Shown here: piece after piece, positions 63,113 through 64,000 of the stretch
Numbering within the stretch: position 1 is the first letter of the stretch
Layout: every line of letters begins with the position of its first letter
Origin: Frankia sp. RB7
GTDB taxonomy: Bacteria > Pseudomonadota > Alphaproteobacteria > Rhizobiales > Xanthobacteraceae
Reading direction: 5' to 3'
NCBI GenBank assembly: GCA_030403585.1
Contig: JAUEPE010000025.1
Location: 1-64,000 of the forward strand
DNA length: 64,000 nucleotides
The notes under the pieces: generated by a model
The model's input: the letters and a program-made list of their open reading frames with translations, nothing else
Database searches by the model: none
Told to the model about the DNA's origin: nothing
Program-made: the position numbers and the translations under genes

Positions 63113-64000
63113 CTAGCGAGCGGCCTTGCCCATCGCCCGCGCGGCAATGGCCGCAAGTTTCGGATGGCGGCGCAGACCCTGCGCGGCGTGATCGCGCAAC
63201 ACGTAGGGCAGCCCACGCCAGGACAGCGCGACGCTGACATCGGTCAGAGCGACCGGCTCGGCACCGAGGCGGCGCTTGTAATCCTGATTGCCGATGCTGA
63301 GATCGAAGCGGCGCACGCCCTGCGCGTGCAGCGCCGCCATGGTGTGTTCGGTGACGAGCAGTCCGGGAGAGAAGTTCGCCCAAGTGTTGCCGGTGTGACT
63401 GATGCGCAGCAGGAAATAAGTCGCGCCGTATCTGACGCCGAGCGTGGTGGCAACGATACCCTTGTCGCAGACCAGCGCCGAGATGACGGCATAGCCTTCG
63501 GCAACACCCTGGCGCGCCACCTCGCGATAAAATCCGGCGTGAACATCGTCGTTCAGAACGAACGGCGAGCCGAGCTGTCTCATGCGCTCTTCCTGCTGGA
63601 CGTCCATCACGTCGAGGAGCTCGCGCGCGCGCTCGACATCCGTGGCGATCTCGAAGCGCGCGCTGCCAAGACGGCTGAACACGCGCCAGCAACGCGGCAG
63701 CTGCAGGCGTCTGATCGACGCCCGATAGTCCGCATAGTCGTCGCCGGTCAGCACGAGATTGCCGTTGAGCGAGCAGGAGCCGAGACGGCCGAGCGACACC
63801 AGCGGGTTCTGCTTCGCCCCGACATAGGCCGGCATCTTCTTCAGCCGCAGCAGGTCGAAGCCGTCAGGCAAGGCGCGCAAAGCATCCACCAGCGCCGCGC
63901 CGATCGCCTGCGCGCCGGCCGCATCGAAGGTCGCGTCGCAAGCCAGGATCGGGGCGTTGTTGTCGGAGACGCCGAGATCGGCGAACTCGATGACGCGGAT
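63113..64000 (-). CDS. GNAT-family acetyltransferase (BioF2/CelD-like), 5' end outside the window
   Basis: The gene is cut by the right edge; 295 residues are visible. The Acetyltransf_6-type fold shows in RMRQLGSPFVLNDDVHAGFY, YAVISALVCDKGIVATTLGV, NTWANFSPGLLVTEHTMAAL and RRFDLSIGNQDYKRRLG, which includes the GNxxYK motif of CelD-like enzymes. They are associated with polysaccharide synthesis. The open frame continues to the last base with no start codon needed at 63889. Confidence 0.83.
   Translation of the reverse strand: MRVIEFADLGVSDNNAPILACDATFDAAGAQAIGAALVDALRALPDGFDLLRLKKMPAYVGAKQNPLVSLGRLGSCSLNGNLVLTGDDYADYRASIRRLQLPRCWRVFSRLGSARFEIATDVERARELLDVMDVQQEERMRQLGSPFVLNDDVHAGFYREVARQGVAEGYAVISALVCDKGIVATTLGVRYGATYFLLRISHTGNTWANFSPGLLVTEHTMAALHAQGVRRFDLSIGNQDYKRRLGAEPVALTDVSVALSWRGLPYVLRDHAAQGLRRHPKLAAIAARAMGKAAR

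Overview
The window is high-GC alphaproteobacterial chromosome and most probably comes from Bradyrhizobium or a close relative in the Nitrobacteraceae. This rests on lineage-typical small families (DUF2093, DUF4170, DUF6101-like, a TorF-type porin), a HisZ plus extended HisG pair, a groESL operon behind a CIRCE element, an alphaproteobacterial CheZ, a glc locus, and many short intergenic palindromic repeats of the kind scattered through Bradyrhizobium genomes. The species call is inference. No rRNA, tRNA, CRISPR array, transposase or integrase was seen.

Left edge (1-3.75 kb): a block visibly poorer in GC than the rest. It carries a 1226-residue protein with an N-terminal PD-(D/E)xK/Cap4-like nuclease region, a central STAND P-loop NTPase and a C-terminal alpha-solenoid. 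This is the architecture of Avs-type anti-phage sensors. A second gene with its own ribosome binding site starts 15 bases after its stop and runs off the window, so this looks like a defence operon cut by the window edge. It is the strongest candidate for an undescribed system here.

4-19.5 kb: core genes. A winged-helix regulator with a membrane protein, a YciB-like protein, hydrolases and xseA come first. A tightly overlapping minus-strand run follows: pmbA, a CysQ-like phosphatase, DUF4170, a DUF374 acyltransferase, waaA and lpxK, which supports late lipid A/Kdo assembly. Then come ubiA, coupled to a secreted protein, and rsmE.

19.5-33.7 kb: an AraC regulator and a winged-helix protein, hisZ-hisG, a GT2 glycosyltransferase overlapping a ChbG/HpnK-type deacetylase, a DUF2076 protein, an L,D-transpeptidase, cheZ, a lipoprotein, groES-groEL with promoter, CIRCE and terminator, and two secreted proteins.

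33.8-46.3 kb: lactate/glycolate permease, BacA-related ABC exporter, porin, histone H1-like protein, glcF-glcE and glcD (separated by two unrelated genes), and a c-type cytochrome. Permease and GlcDEF together suggest growth on glycolate or lactate.

46.4-64 kb: hydrolase, UDP-galactopyranose mutase divergent from a glycosyltransferase, TPR protein, cysteine-free L36, an amidohydrolase behind a long dyad, a TetR-controlled Tat-exported epoxide hydrolase with two operators, a decayed MerR gene, haloacid dehalogenase, YbaK-type deacylase, a class III cyclase, a Bug-type binding protein, a LysR-SDR-pirin-WrbA cluster, and an acetyltransferase cut by the right edge.
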